Below the pieces are notes generated by a model. It saw only the letters and a list, made by a program, of their open reading frames with translations, was not told the DNA's origin and did not search any database. From positions 1-32,391 of the forward strand of contig JACSDF010000013.1 in NCBI GenBank assembly GCA_015660815.1: a stretch of 32,391 bases of DNA, written 5' to 3'. The stretch comes from Actinomycetota bacterium (GTDB lineage Bacteria; Actinomycetota; Actinomycetes; Nanopelagicales; Nanopelagicaceae). The position numbers and the translations under genes were made by a program. Positions 1 to 8,515 of the stretch are shown one piece after another (the first letter of the stretch is position 1; each line of letters starts with the position of its first letter).

Positions 1-858
1 GAGAACATCAACTTCTAAGTGAAGCAGTTCTTCATTACTGAGGCGATCTGTGCCTGGAGCATTTAGATTATTGTGCGCTAAGAAATGCGACCACAGTTCT
101 GTGACATTCTTAAAGCCAATAACTGCGCCATTCACATCACTCACCGCAATAACTTTAAGCCCCATATTTTCTAGTGCGATAGCGGCCCAATAGCCAACCT
201 TTCCGAAGCCTTGAATCGCAACCGTTGCACCAACGGGATTGATGCCACGCATCCGTAACGCTTCACGCGTTGAAATTGCAACTCCATCACCGGTTGCTGA
301 GTTTCGGCCAAGAGAGCCACCTAAAACTATTGGCTTACCCGTTACAACACCTGGGACCGAGAAACCGGCGTTAACTGAGTATGTATCCATCATCCACGCC
401 ATGTTGCGTTCATCGGTTCCAACATCAGGTGCCGGAATGTCGCGCTCTGGTCCGATGATTGGCAAAATCTCTGAGGTATATCGCCGAGTTAAGCGCTCGT
501 TCTCTCGCTCGGAGAGCGTCGAGGCATCAACTGCAATGCCGCCTTTAGCGCCACCAAACGGCAGGTTAGTAAGCGCGCATTTCCACGTCATTAACATGGC
601 AAGTGCGATTGTCTCCTCTAGATCAATCTGTGGGTGAAAACGAACTCCGCCCTTAGAAGGTCCGCGCGTAGTTGAGTATTGGACTCGGTAACCCTTATAC
701 ATTTCGATTTTGTCGTTATCTCGACGCAATGGAACGGCTACTTCCAAAATTCGCCGTGGTGTTGAAAGAGTTTGCCAATCATTTTCTGAAAGGCCTAATT
801 GATCTACTGCAGTGCGTAATTGCGCGCGCGCAGTTTCGAAAGCTGACTCCGTTGTCAT
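1..858 (-). CDS. gdhA: Glu/Leu/Phe/Val-type dehydrogenase, probably NAD(P)-glutamate dehydrogenase; 3' end cut by window
   Basis: The minus strand reads an uninterrupted 286-codon frame from the ATG at 858 to the window edge, so the C-terminus is missing. The product resembles glutamate dehydrogenase, which interconverts glutamate and 2-oxoglutarate plus ammonium in the cytoplasm. Visible hallmarks are the substrate-binding stretch KGGVRFHP, the catalytic-lysine segment PFGGAKGGI near residue 105, and the start of the Rossmann domain with GFGKVGYWAA near residue 240. The ATG is supported by a -10 hexamer TAGATT six nt upstream, which predicts a leaderless mRNA. It lies directly downstream of the ABC importer operon on the same strand, next to amine and GABA genes, consistent with handling of the released nitrogen. 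Leucine or phenylalanine dehydrogenase is the main alternative, because the part that would discriminate is truncated. Confidence 0.88.
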   Translation of the reverse strand, partial: MTTESAFETARAQLRTAVDQLGLSENDWQTLSTPRRILEVAVPLRRDNDKIEMYKGYRVQYSTTRGPSKGGVRFHPQIDLEETIALAMLMTWKCALTNLPFGGAKGGIAVDASTLSERENERLTRRYTSEILPIIGPERDIPAPDVGTDERNMAWMMDTYSVNAGFSVPGVVTGKPIVLGGSLGRNSATGDGVAISTREALRMRGINPVGATVAIQGFGKVGYWAAIALENMGLKVIAVSDVNGAVIGFKNVTELWSHFLAHNNLNAPGTDRLSNEELLHLEVDVL

Positions 859-864
859 GAGATG

Positions 865-894
865 AATCTATGTGAAATCAGTGAAAAACACCAA
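865..894 (-). promoter_or_regulatory. Predicted leaderless promoter of gdhA
   Basis: On the minus strand TTGGTG (894 to 889) is followed after 18 nt by TAGATT (870 to 865). Six bases then separate it from the ATG at 858. The geometry puts the transcription start at or next to the A of the ATG. No Shine-Dalgarno sequence is visible. The promoter sits in the 38-nt gap behind the ABC ATPase gene. Confidence 0.55.
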
Positions 895-896
895 TA

Positions 897-1946
897 TCAG
901 ATTAATGGTTTTACAAAAACAGGTCTATCTAGAAGCGACACCTTTACGGGAGCGCCTGCACCCAACCCAACGGCATCAGAACTTGGAAGTTGCGCAGTGA
1001 CACGTGTTCCATCATTTAAAGTAATACTTAAGCGGCACGATGCACCGAGGAAACTAGCTGAAAATACCGTTGCATTACTTGATTTACTTGCAACGACTTC
1101 GATATTTTCTGGACGCACAAGTGCGATACCTTGACCAGTTGTGATTGATCCTCTGAGAGTCTTAACTGTTGAGTCAAGTAACTCAATTGCGCCTTTTGAG
1201 ACAACACCTGAGATTGGATTTGTGAGCCCAACGAATTCAGCTACGAATGCGGTGCCAGGGCGGTCATAAAGCTCGTCCGGCGCGGCAATCTGTTCCAACT
1301 GACCATTTCTCATTACTCCCACGCGATCAGCGATACTCAACGCCTCTTCTTGGTCATGGGTTACAAACAAAGTAGTGGTACCAAGTTCTAATTGAATTCT
1401 GCGAATCTCTTCGCGCAATTGTGTGCGAACTTTTGCATCAAGGGCAGAAAGTGGTTCGTCAAGAAGCAAAACCTTGGGAGAAATTGCAAGTGCTCGGGCT
1501 AAAGCGATGCGCTGTTGTTGCCCACCAGAGAGTTGATGTGGGTAATGATTGGCATGGGTGGATAAACCAACAAGTTCTAGTAATTCATTTGAGCGTGCTT
1601 TGCGCTTATCACCTGATGTCCTGTGGGCTTTGAGTTTCAATCCATACTCAACATTATCTCGGGCGGTCATGTGCGGAAAAAGTGAATAAGCCTGGAAAAC
1701 CATTCCCATGCCACGTTTGTTAGCGCTTTGGAAAGTTACATCTTTGCCATCAACAATCATGAGACCACGGTCAAGCTCTTGTAATCCCGCCAGGGCACGT
1801 AATGCAGTTGTCTTTCCGCAACCTGAAGGACCAAGGAGTGCTACAAGTTCGCCCTCTGCAATATCAAGGCTTAACCCATCGAGAGCTTTAACTTTGCCAA
1901 AATGCTTCGCAAGGTTATTCAATTGTACATAGGGCGATGAGCTCAA
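897..1946 (-). CDS. ABC importer ATP-binding protein, PotA/FbpC type
   Basis: This 349-residue cytoplasmic ATPase would power the two permeases encoded just upstream. It shows Walker A GPSGCGKTT near residue 40, the Q-loop region GMVFQAYSLFPHMT, the signature LSGGQQQR, Walker B LLLDEPLSALD and the switch VTHDQEEA. A C-terminal region of about 100 residues fits a TOBE domain, typical of polyamine, Fe3+ and 2-aminoethylphosphonate importers. I accept the TTG start at 1946 because AAAGGA lies 8 nt upstream; the nearby ATG is out of frame. It is the last gene of the importer operon, 18 nt after the permease. The ATPase alone does not define the substrate; polyamine or a related amine is inferred from neighbours. 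Confidence 0.9.
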   Translation of the reverse strand: MSSSPYVQLNNLAKHFGKVKALDGLSLDIAEGELVALLGPSGCGKTTALRALAGLQELDRGLMIVDGKDVTFQSANKRGMGMVFQAYSLFPHMTARDNVEYGLKLKAHRTSGDKRKARSNELLELVGLSTHANHYPHQLSGGQQQRIALARALAISPKVLLLDEPLSALDAKVRTQLREEIRRIQLELGTTTLFVTHDQEEALSIADRVGVMRNGQLEQIAAPDELYDRPGTAFVAEFVGLTNPISGVVSKGAIELLDSTVKTLRGSITTGQGIALVRPENIEVVASKSSNATVFSASFLGASCRLSITLNDGTRVTAQLPSSDAVGLGAGAPVKVSLLDRPVFVKPLI

Positions 1947-1964
1947 TGTATTAATCCTTTCATA

Positions 1965-2759
1965 TCATTTTACATCAACATCAAGGACTGTACCAAGACG
2001 TTTTTTGTTAGGGATGAGTAGGAGCAAAAACAGAACAAAGAGAAGCGATGCAAGGGATACTGCGACTGCAACATTTCCATTTGCTCTTCCAATTTGAGCG
2101 ATTACAACTTGGAAAGTTTTATAGTTAAGAATATTAGATATTGTGTACTCACCTAAAACCAATGCGATAGCGATAAAAGATCCATTGATGATTCCAGTCT
2201 TTATGGTTGGCATGATTATCCCGAAAATTACTCTTGCGAATGAAGCACCGAGCGTTCTTGCCGCCTCCGCTAAAGTGTGGATATCAACGGCGTCGAGGGC
2301 TGCCGAAAGCGACCGGTAGGTGTAAGGCAAAATTAACATCGAGTACACACCAGATAACGTGATGGGAGATTCAGTTAAGTTTATCGAAATCCATCGATAT
2401 AGAGGGGCAATGCCCACAACAATTACAATTGCGGGTATCGCAAGAGGAATTAGACACAAAAGTTCAAAGGGGCGCCGAAGAAGAGGAAGTTTTAAATGCA
2501 CCCAAATTGCTGTCGGAACTATAAGAAAGAGAATTAGAGCCATCACGATTAATGCAGTTAATAAAGAGCGAGAAATTGCAATCATTAAATCAGGTTGTGA
2601 TGGAATAATTCTCCAGGAATCTAAGTTCCTAGATTTCCCACCTAAGCCAAATTGTTTCGTCGAAAAATCAAACATCGCATAGAGCGGCATTAAAAGGTAA
2701 AAAGAGACTACGGCGATAATTGAAATGCGCCAGATCCGAACCCCAATAGATTTTTTCAT
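1965..2759 (-). CDS. ABC importer permease, PotC-like
   Basis: This 264-residue integral membrane protein has about six hydrophobic segments and the EAA coupling loop AARTLGASFARVIFGIIMP, which docks on the ATPase. Size and order match the second permease (PotC/FbpB-C type) of polyamine/iron importers. The ATG at 2759 overlaps the TGA of the preceding permease as ATGA, with GGGAG upstream, so it is preferred over a GTG 15 nt earlier. Translation is thus probably coupled. Transport substrate is not readable from the permease. Confidence 0.87.
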   Translation of the reverse strand: MKKSIGVRIWRISIIAVVSFYLLMPLYAMFDFSTKQFGLGGKSRNLDSWRIIPSQPDLMIAISRSLLTALIVMALILFLIVPTAIWVHLKLPLLRRPFELLCLIPLAIPAIVIVVGIAPLYRWISINLTESPITLSGVYSMLILPYTYRSLSAALDAVDIHTLAEAARTLGASFARVIFGIIMPTIKTGIINGSFIAIALVLGEYTISNILNYKTFQVVIAQIGRANGNVAVAVSLASLLFVLFLLLLIPNKKRLGTVLDVDVK

Positions 2760-3673
2760 CGACTCTGCTCCCACTTGCTTACTTTGCGCCGTAGTAGTGC
2801 ATATAAACTCATTGCAATAATCACCACAATGACCATATAGGCCGAGAGGGATTTCGCCTCAGCAGGATTTGCACCGCCAACTTCACTAGTTAAGGCCGTC
2901 GCGATTGCTAAGGGAGTTAAAAAATCTGAGAGATTGATAAGCGTTGCCGCAGTGGCATAAGCCGAGAATGAGTTAACAAAGAGTAAAAGTGCAGCGCCAG
3001 CAAAGGATGGCGTCAAGATTGGAATACCTACACGCAGCCAGTATTCATAAGTCTTTCCGCCCAATGCATCAGATGCTTCACGCCACTGAACCTTCATGTT
3101 TTCTAGGGTTGGCAAAAAGACCAGAACCATAAGAGGGATCTGGAAAAACGTATAGAGCACAGCGATGCCAGCTTTGCCGTAAAGCCAGGAAGACTCCGCT
3201 AAAAAACTACCTGGAGCATATTTAATAGCAAAAGTTGATACGAGACCGTTGAAGCCAAAGGTCGCTAAAAATGCGAAGGTGAGCATCACTCCGCCAAATT
3301 GGGCTAATACTGAACTGAGTGCAACTGAGAAGCGATAAAAAAAGCCACCCTGTTTGCCGGTGACCATTGCCCAAGCAAACAACCCACCGAGTATCGATCC
3401 GGCAATGGCGGTTTGAGCAGAAATCTCCAGCGAATTCCTAAATCCAGCCCGGGCTGATGAGGAGTTAAAAACCTCTACAAGAACCTTTGTTCCAAATTTG
3501 CCTGACTCATCTTGGAAAGCTCCAGAGATTACATTCCAGGTTGGGTATAGAAGGAAGAGACCCGAAAAAAGCAAGAATGGAAGGACGCCAAGGTAAGCAG
3601 ATTTGTTGCGCCAATACCTAGAACTGGTCCTGCTAAGTGCAGGACCAGTTCCTTGGATAGGTATCTGAGTCAA
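2756..3673 (-). CDS. ABC importer permease, PotB-like
   Basis: This 305-residue membrane protein has a positively charged N-terminus, a first membrane segment near residues 28-48 and about five more. The EAA loop ASDALGGKTYEYWLRVGIP lies near residue 205. It would pair with the PotC-like subunit to form the heterodimeric channel. The start is a TTG at 3673, 24 nt after the binding-protein gene, with only a weak Shine-Dalgarno (GAG); a later start would remove part of the basic N-terminus. It overlaps the next gene by 4 nt. Family assignment is firm; substrate is not. Confidence 0.85.
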   Translation of the reverse strand: MTQIPIQGTGPALSRTSSRYWRNKSAYLGVLPFLLFSGLFLLYPTWNVISGAFQDESGKFGTKVLVEVFNSSSARAGFRNSLEISAQTAIAGSILGGLFAWAMVTGKQGGFFYRFSVALSSVLAQFGGVMLTFAFLATFGFNGLVSTFAIKYAPGSFLAESSWLYGKAGIAVLYTFFQIPLMVLVFLPTLENMKVQWREASDALGGKTYEYWLRVGIPILTPSFAGAALLLFVNSFSAYATAATLINLSDFLTPLAIATALTSEVGGANPAEAKSLSAYMVIVVIIAMSLYALLRRKVSKWEQSR

Positions 3674-3697
3674 TTGTTTAACTCGCGATCGCTTTAG

Positions 3698-4828
3698 TTA
3701 GCCTCCAACTGCGGCAGGCCAAGCGGTCTTGAGATAAACACGGGCTGCAGCTGACTGGGCAGCTGACGCTGCTTCAGCACTAACTTTGCTTCGACCGATT
3801 GATGCAATTCCATCGGCCGGTGCACGCTTGGTCTTTACGAGCCAGACCCAAAGTGTTGGTGTTGCTCCACCGATTGCAAAGACTCTTGCACCAGTTTCAC
3901 CGAGTGTGTACTCCAACCATAGACGGGCACAAGCTGGATGTGGAGCCCACGCAGAGACTGCACTGTTGTACGTTGATCCAACTGATGCAGGAGTGAAGGT
4001 CTTCCATACCTGTCCGGCCTTTGCAAACTCTTTGACAACTCCAGCTTGAACATAACCATTATCGATTACGACTGGTGTTTGACCAGATGCAATTGTTGAA
4101 GCTGTTGGATTCACATTAATGAAGTTTCCAGCATCCTTTAACTTCTTAAAGAAGGCGACTCCCTTTGATACATCATCAAATGTTCCACCGACTGCTTTAT
4201 TAACCATGAAGACTCCATTTAGTCCAGTGCTAGAACCTAGTGGATCTCCATTAAGGGCGATTTTGCCTTTGAACTTTGGATCAAGTAGATCATCAATCTT
4301 GGTGATCGTACCTAGCGCTCCGCTATAACCAATCGTCAGAGTTCCAGTGTAATTAGGAGTAAATTCGCCAGTTGGTGATGCAGTTGCGGCGTTTAGCAAG
4401 TAGTTCCAATTCTTTACCTTGTATGGTGCAAAAGTATCAGTGCCTGCATATTTAACGGCAATTGCTAAACCGATATCAAAGACATCTGGAGAGCGATTTG
4501 TACCTTTAAGTTGAATCGCAGAGTCAATCTCTTCTTGTGAAGAGCCCTCTGGATTTGCTTCATCAATTTTGACTCCATACGTCTTTTTAAACCCATCTAG
4601 CATTTCCCCGTAGTTTGCCCAATAGTGAGGAAGCGCGATGACGTTTAGTTGGCCTTCTTTTTGGCACGCGGCAACTAATGCAGCCATACCACCGCCGGCA
4701 GAGGCGTTTTTGATTTTACTGTAATCACGTCCGGCTGCCGAAGCTGTTGAAATACTTAGTACAGGGATTGAAATTGCAACTGCGAGAGCAACTGCAAGGG
4801 ATCCGCTGGTGATCTTTGAAAACTTCAC
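3698..4828 (-). CDS. Extracellular solute-binding protein of the PotD/Fe3+-type importer
   Basis: This 376-residue protein is the first gene of the four-gene importer. It has a classical signal peptide: basic MKFSK, a hydrophobic core, and a cleavage-like ASA near residues 29-31. There is no cysteine at the expected lipobox position. The mature part has the type II periplasmic-binding layout (EGQLNVIALPHYWANYG, later VVIDNGY and WAPHPACARLWLEY), as in binding proteins for Fe3+, thiamine, polyamines or 2-aminoethylphosphonate. The GTG start at 4828 has a perfect AGGAGG six nt upstream (4835-4840). The neighbouring amino-acid decarboxylase, GabT and glutamate dehydrogenase favour an amine or amino-acid ligand, but this is inference only. 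Confidence 0.85.
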   Translation of the reverse strand: MKFSKITSGSLAVALAVAISIPVLSISTASAAGRDYSKIKNASAGGGMAALVAACQKEGQLNVIALPHYWANYGEMLDGFKKTYGVKIDEANPEGSSQEEIDSAIQLKGTNRSPDVFDIGLAIAVKYAGTDTFAPYKVKNWNYLLNAATASPTGEFTPNYTGTLTIGYSGALGTITKIDDLLDPKFKGKIALNGDPLGSSTGLNGVFMVNKAVGGTFDDVSKGVAFFKKLKDAGNFINVNPTASTIASGQTPVVIDNGYVQAGVVKEFAKAGQVWKTFTPASVGSTYNSAVSAWAPHPACARLWLEYTLGETGARVFAIGGATPTLWVWLVKTKRAPADGIASIGRSKVSAEAASAAQSAAARVYLKTAWPAAVGG

Positions 4829-4879
4829 TCAGTTCCTCCTATATGTAAGGGGTGTTTGTTTGCTCATTTATCCTTCTTT

Positions 4880-4905
4880 CTTGCAATACACGTGTTGACT
4901 GCAAG
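4880..4905. promoter_or_regulatory. Nested palindrome upstream of the importer operon, candidate operator
   Basis: Outer arms CTTGCA (4880-4885) and TGCAAG (4900-4905) form a perfect 6-bp inverted repeat that encloses the perfect 8-bp palindrome ACACGTGT (4888-4895). It lies 52-77 nt before the GTG of the binding-protein gene, in the 161-nt gap after the decarboxylase gene. I found no convincing -35/-10 pair around it. A transcription-factor site is plausible. Confidence 0.35.
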
Positions 4906-4989
4906 TAATAGGGAGATGAGATTGTCATAACTTATCCGCAAAGGTTCGGTTCGTCTATGACGCAAGGCAAGGTTTGTATTGCTTTTTGG

Positions 4990-6423
4990 TTAACTTTTGG
5001 TGACGCGGTATGTATCTAAAGTTGGATCACTTGCGTAGGCGATACGCACACCGACGGCTTTTGCAGCAGATAAACCTTCAATTATAACTTTTGTTAATAA
5101 TTCACCTGGTGCCACCACTGCAACACCTGGGGGATAGGGGGCAATTAGGTCGGCAGATATTCGGCCAATGGCCTTCGCTGCTGCGACCATTTCAGTGCCG
5201 GCAAAGTACGCATCGCGTATTGATAGTGCAACGGTAGGAACAACAGACCAACTAAGAGATGTAGCTGAATCGCGTGGAGTTTTTTGCATCGCGGTAAGAA
5301 TTGGGATCAGCACTTTGGCTAGTTCATCGAATTCAATTGTTGAATCGGCAAGAGTGGCTAAAAAAACTATGGTGTCGCTATCTGCCATTTCTACTCGAAT
5401 GTTCTGCAGTTGAAGTGCTTTTTCTATTTCAACACCAGATGCACCTAGTTGATTGGCGCGCAACACTACTTTTGTCGGATCAAAGCGGCCGACCGGGAAG
5501 TCACTGGGGTTGAGAAAGATTGGAAGGTTAAAGTGGGACTGGACTTCATTTTTAAAATCTTCAACATCTGCAACAAGTTGTGAAATCAACTCCTGACCCC
5601 GAGTTTGCAAAAGCGCTCGGCAACCATCAATCGATGCCAGAGGTGCACCAGCCGGGGATGTTGTATGTGTTGTTTCAAAACTTTGCTCAATGCGATCTAG
5701 ATTTAAATACTTTCCTTGTGCAATGAGTAAAGCCGATGCACTGTAACCGGGCAGAGCTTTATGCGTACTGGTAATTAATGCATCGGCCCCCAATGCTAAA
5801 CAGTGCGCAGGAACGGAGGTAGAAAAACCAAAATGTCCACCCCATGCTGCATCAACTATGACTGGAATTGAATGAGAGTGTGCTGCTTGAATAAGTGCTG
5901 GCAAATCTGACAACGTACCTAAGTAGCCAGGTTCAGTTAATAAAAGTGCGATTGGTTTTTGGGCGATTACTTTTTCAAACTCAGCAACCGGAATCCCAAT
6001 TGGTATGCCAGTTGCCGCATCGATTTCAGGAGATATCCAAATGGGGTCTAGACCTGCTAATACAAGTGCACTTAAGACTGAGCGGTGTGCGGTACGTGAT
6101 AAAGCGACTTTATCTCCGGGCTTTCCAAGGGCCAAAATAATTGCTTGATTTGCATGCGTTGACCCACCCGTTGAAAATCGCGCATAGTCAGCGCCCCACA
6201 ACGTTGCAGCTAACGCCTCTGCGCTTCGTAACACCTGATTAGTCAACTTAATTTCATCAAGACCACCATATAAAGGAGTATCGCTATCTACTACTAAACC
6301 AAGCCCCTCATCTAGGCGCGCGGCCCGCTGCTTGTGTCCAGGGATTGTGAAAGGAAGGCGCTTGTGCTCGAAATATGAAAGATAAGCATCTAATAACGGT
6401 GCCGAAACTCTCAGTGAACTCAT
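4990..6423 (-). CDS. Orn/Lys/Arg decarboxylase (fold type I, PLP-dependent)
   Basis: This 477-residue enzyme belongs to the major Orn/Lys/Arg decarboxylase family, which makes putrescine, cadaverine or agmatine in the cytoplasm. Visible PLP-site features are the Ser/Thr-Gly phosphate-binding segment STGGSTHANQA (84-94), the ring-stacking His in RTAHRS (113), the Asp of VDAAWGGHFGF (191) and the Schiff-base lysine in STHKALPG (K222). Length fits the short SpeA/YaaO-like form without the N-terminal wing domain of enterobacterial enzymes. The ATG at 6423 has TAGGCT six nt upstream, predicting a leaderless mRNA. It is divergent from gabT across 56 bp and upstream, on the same strand, of the ABC importer. 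Which amino acid it decarboxylates cannot be told here. Confidence 0.88.
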   Translation of the reverse strand: MSSLRVSAPLLDAYLSYFEHKRLPFTIPGHKQRAARLDEGLGLVVDSDTPLYGGLDEIKLTNQVLRSAEALAATLWGADYARFSTGGSTHANQAIILALGKPGDKVALSRTAHRSVLSALVLAGLDPIWISPEIDAATGIPIGIPVAEFEKVIAQKPIALLLTEPGYLGTLSDLPALIQAAHSHSIPVIVDAAWGGHFGFSTSVPAHCLALGADALITSTHKALPGYSASALLIAQGKYLNLDRIEQSFETTHTTSPAGAPLASIDGCRALLQTRGQELISQLVADVEDFKNEVQSHFNLPIFLNPSDFPVGRFDPTKVVLRANQLGASGVEIEKALQLQNIRVEMADSDTIVFLATLADSTIEFDELAKVLIPILTAMQKTPRDSATSLSWSVVPTVALSIRDAYFAGTEMVAAAKAIGRISADLIAPYPPGVAVVAPGELLTKVIIEGLSAAKAVGVRIAYASDPTLDTYRVTKS

Positions 6424-6429
6424 GGCATA

Positions 6430-6473
6430 AGCCTAACTTTTCGGGCGATGCATGGGAAATATGGCCTTAGACT
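6430..6473. promoter_or_regulatory. Divergent leaderless promoters for the decarboxylase and gabT
   Basis: On the minus strand TAGGCT (6435 to 6430) is followed by six bases and the decarboxylase ATG at 6423. On the plus strand TAGACT (6468-6473) is followed by six bases and the gabT ATG at 6480. No Shine-Dalgarno is present on either side and -35 boxes are poor. The two RNA polymerase sites share a 56-bp gap, so the genes may compete or be co-regulated. Confidence 0.5.
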
Positions 6474-6479
6474 TTAACC

Positions 6480-7820
6480 ATGAACACATTGACTAATCTG
6501 ACCCAAGAACGCCGTCTGGTTACTGCAATTCCGGGACCAAAATCTATTGAGGCGCTTAAGCGTCGCAGTGAGGCGACATCTGGGGGATTGGGAATGGCAA
6601 TTCCTGTCATCATCGAGCGGGCAAGTGATGCGATCCTGCTCGATATTGATGGAAATCAAATTATCGATCTGGGCTCAGGCATTGGTGTTGTTAATGTCGG
6701 CAACTCAGCAAGCCGAGTAGTAGATAGAGTCATAGAGCAGGTACAGGCATTCACGCATACATGTTTCACTGTAGCTCCTTACATGAACTACATCGAAGTC
6801 TGCGAAAAATTAAATGCAATTACTCCGGGAACACATAAGAAGAAATCGCTCCTCGTTAACTCAGGTGCTGAAGCCGTCGAAAATGCAGTAAAAATTGCGC
6901 GTCATTACACAAAGCGTCCGGCCATTGTCGTTTTCGAACACAGTTATCACGGACGTACAAATTTAACGATGGCATTGACTGCCAAGAACATGCCTTACAA
7001 AGAGGGCTTCGGTCCATTTGCCCCAGAGATTTATCGCGTACCGATGCCTTATTCATTTCATTGGGTAGGCGATCAGGCAACGATTGCCCACGATGCAATT
7101 GAATTAGTAACGCATAAAATTGATAAAGAGATTGGCGCACATAATGTTGCCGCGATTTTAATTGAACCAATTCAGGGCGAAGGTGGATTCATTGTTCCAC
7201 CTAAGGGTTTTATGCCCGCGCTCGCCAAGTACTCAACCGATAATGGAATTCTATTTATCGCTGATGAAGTCCAAACAGGATTTGCCCGAACCGGTCATAT
7301 GTTCGCCGTCGAAGATGAAAACGTCGTGCCCGACATAATGGTCACAGCTAAAGGAATTGCCGGCGGACTTCCGCTGGCAGGCATCACTGGGCGGGCCGAA
7401 ATTATGGACTCAGTTCATGCCGCAGGACTCGGTGGAACTTTTGGTGGAAACCCAATCTCATGCGCCGCGGCCCTTGGCGCACTTGAAACGATGGAGGCGG
7501 AAAACCTCGTCGCTCGTGCCCAACACATTGGGCAAATCTTGGGCGAGTCACTGCGCGCACTTCAAAAGAAATATTCAATTATTGGCGAAGTTCGCGGACG
7601 TGGCGCAATGCAGGCAATTGAATTAGTAGAAGCAGGGACAAAGAATCCAAATACCGCCGCTATGAATTCAGTTGTTAAGTACTGCCAAAGTAAAGGTGTT
7701 TTAGTCTTAACAGCTGGTACTTATTCCAACGTAATCCGCTTCTTACCTCCGCTGGTAATTACTGACGAACTACTTAAAGATGCGCTCAACGTTCTTGAAG
7801 AAGGCTTTGCCTCGCTTTAA
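6480..7820 (+). CDS. gabT: 4-aminobutyrate aminotransferase (class III, PLP-dependent)
   Basis: This 446-residue aminotransferase would move the amino group of 4-aminobutyrate to 2-oxoglutarate, giving succinate semialdehyde and glutamate. Key features are VNSGAEAVENAVKIAR (phosphate cup, around 126-141), EHSYHGRTNLT, IEPIQGEGG, the Asp of FIADEVQTGFART (D262) and the Schiff-base lysine in TAKGIAGGLPLAG (K291). The whole pattern matches GabT closely. Related substrates (putrescine, 5-aminovalerate, beta-alanine) remain possible. The ATG follows a -10 hexamer by six nt. It diverges from an Orn/Lys/Arg decarboxylase, and glutamate dehydrogenase is nearby, suggesting a route from amines to glutamate. 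No succinate-semialdehyde dehydrogenase is in the window. Its stop overlaps that of the convergent activase gene. Confidence 0.92.
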   Translation: MNTLTNLTQERRLVTAIPGPKSIEALKRRSEATSGGLGMAIPVIIERASDAILLDIDGNQIIDLGSGIGVVNVGNSASRVVDRVIEQVQAFTHTCFTVAPYMNYIEVCEKLNAITPGTHKKKSLLVNSGAEAVENAVKIARHYTKRPAIVVFEHSYHGRTNLTMALTAKNMPYKEGFGPFAPEIYRVPMPYSFHWVGDQATIAHDAIELVTHKIDKEIGAHNVAAILIEPIQGEGGFIVPPKGFMPALAKYSTDNGILFIADEVQTGFARTGHMFAVEDENVVPDIMVTAKGIAGGLPLAGITGRAEIMDSVHAAGLGGTFGGNPISCAAALGALETMEAENLVARAQHIGQILGESLRALQKKYSIIGEVRGRGAMQAIELVEAGTKNPNTAAMNSVVKYCQSKGVLVLTAGTYSNVIRFLPPLVITDELLKDALNVLEEGFASL

Positions 7821-8515
7821 TCAAAAATCGAGCGGTATCGAATTAGATCTGATTCGCCTACTTCTGGCCAATCGCGAGCAGCAGCTCGCACGCCGTGTGA
7901 TTTGAATGCATTTATTTTGATTTTCATGTCGGGATTAATGCCTTTAAGCCACACCGCGGTCTTAATCAACTCTTCATCAGAATCATTCTGACCTGGAACA
8001 AGCAGCAATCTAACTTCAAAAAGTTTATTGATTGAGTCAAGGAATTTAATTGACTCCAGAACAACTTCATTAGAGCTTCCCGTCAAAGCGATATGACTAG
8101 CATCATCGAGCGCCTTTAAATCAAGCATGACGCCATCGGTAAAAGGTGCGAGTGATTCCCAAATATATTCTGGTGCATTGCCATTACTATCAATAAAAGT
8201 TGTAAGGTGGGCAAACTCCGGCAATCTCTTAATCTCTTCAAAGAGTTCGAGAAGAAACTCATGTTGCACGGTTGCTTCTCCACCTGAAACAGTGATCCCA
8301 GAGATATATGGCATTGCCGCTCGAATATCATCTAGAACTTCGGGCACGCCCATCACACGTGCCCGCGGAGTGTGAAGTGGAATAGTTTGTGGGTTGTGGC
8401 AGGCCAAACAATTAAAGTTACATCCCTGCAGAAAAAGAACGAATCGATTTCCCGGTCCATCTACCCAGGAAAAAGGGATGATGCTAGCTACTTGTGCTTG
8501 GTGAGCTTTCAGCAC
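7817..8515 (-). CDS. Glycyl-radical-enzyme activase (radical SAM), YjjW/PflA-like
   Basis: This 232-residue radical-SAM protein should install the glycyl radical on the enzyme encoded immediately upstream. The cluster motif is GCNFNCLACHNP with cysteines at 32, 36 and 39 (CxxxCxxC). Next come the SAM-contact segment TVSGGEATVQ, and DSNG and MLDLKALD further on. There are no extra cysteine clusters after the motif, so the ferredoxin-like insert of E. coli YjjW (287 residues, from memory) appears absent. The size is closer to PflA/NrdG. The GTG start at 8515 has AAAGGG about 7 nt upstream and lies inside the 3' end of the partner gene (32-nt overlap), implying tight coupling. It ends convergently with gabT, overlapping its last bases with no visible terminator. 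Confidence 0.85.
   Translation of the reverse strand: MLKAHQAQVASIIPFSWVDGPGNRFVLFLQGCNFNCLACHNPQTIPLHTPRARVMGVPEVLDDIRAAMPYISGITVSGGEATVQHEFLLELFEEIKRLPEFAHLTTFIDSNGNAPEYIWESLAPFTDGVMLDLKALDDASHIALTGSSNEVVLESIKFLDSINKLFEVRLLLVPGQNDSDEELIKTAVWLKGINPDMKIKINAFKSHGVRAAARDWPEVGESDLIRYRSIFD

Noticed and set aside
239-637. Open frame of 132 codons on the plus strand over the glutamate dehydrogenase gene
   Set aside because: It is the complement of conserved dehydrogenase sequence, has no homology signal and no promoter.
2756-2774. Longer overlap of the two importer permease genes from a GTG at 2774
   Set aside because: The ATG at 2759 gives the standard ATGA coupling with a Shine-Dalgarno, so the extra five residues are unlikely.
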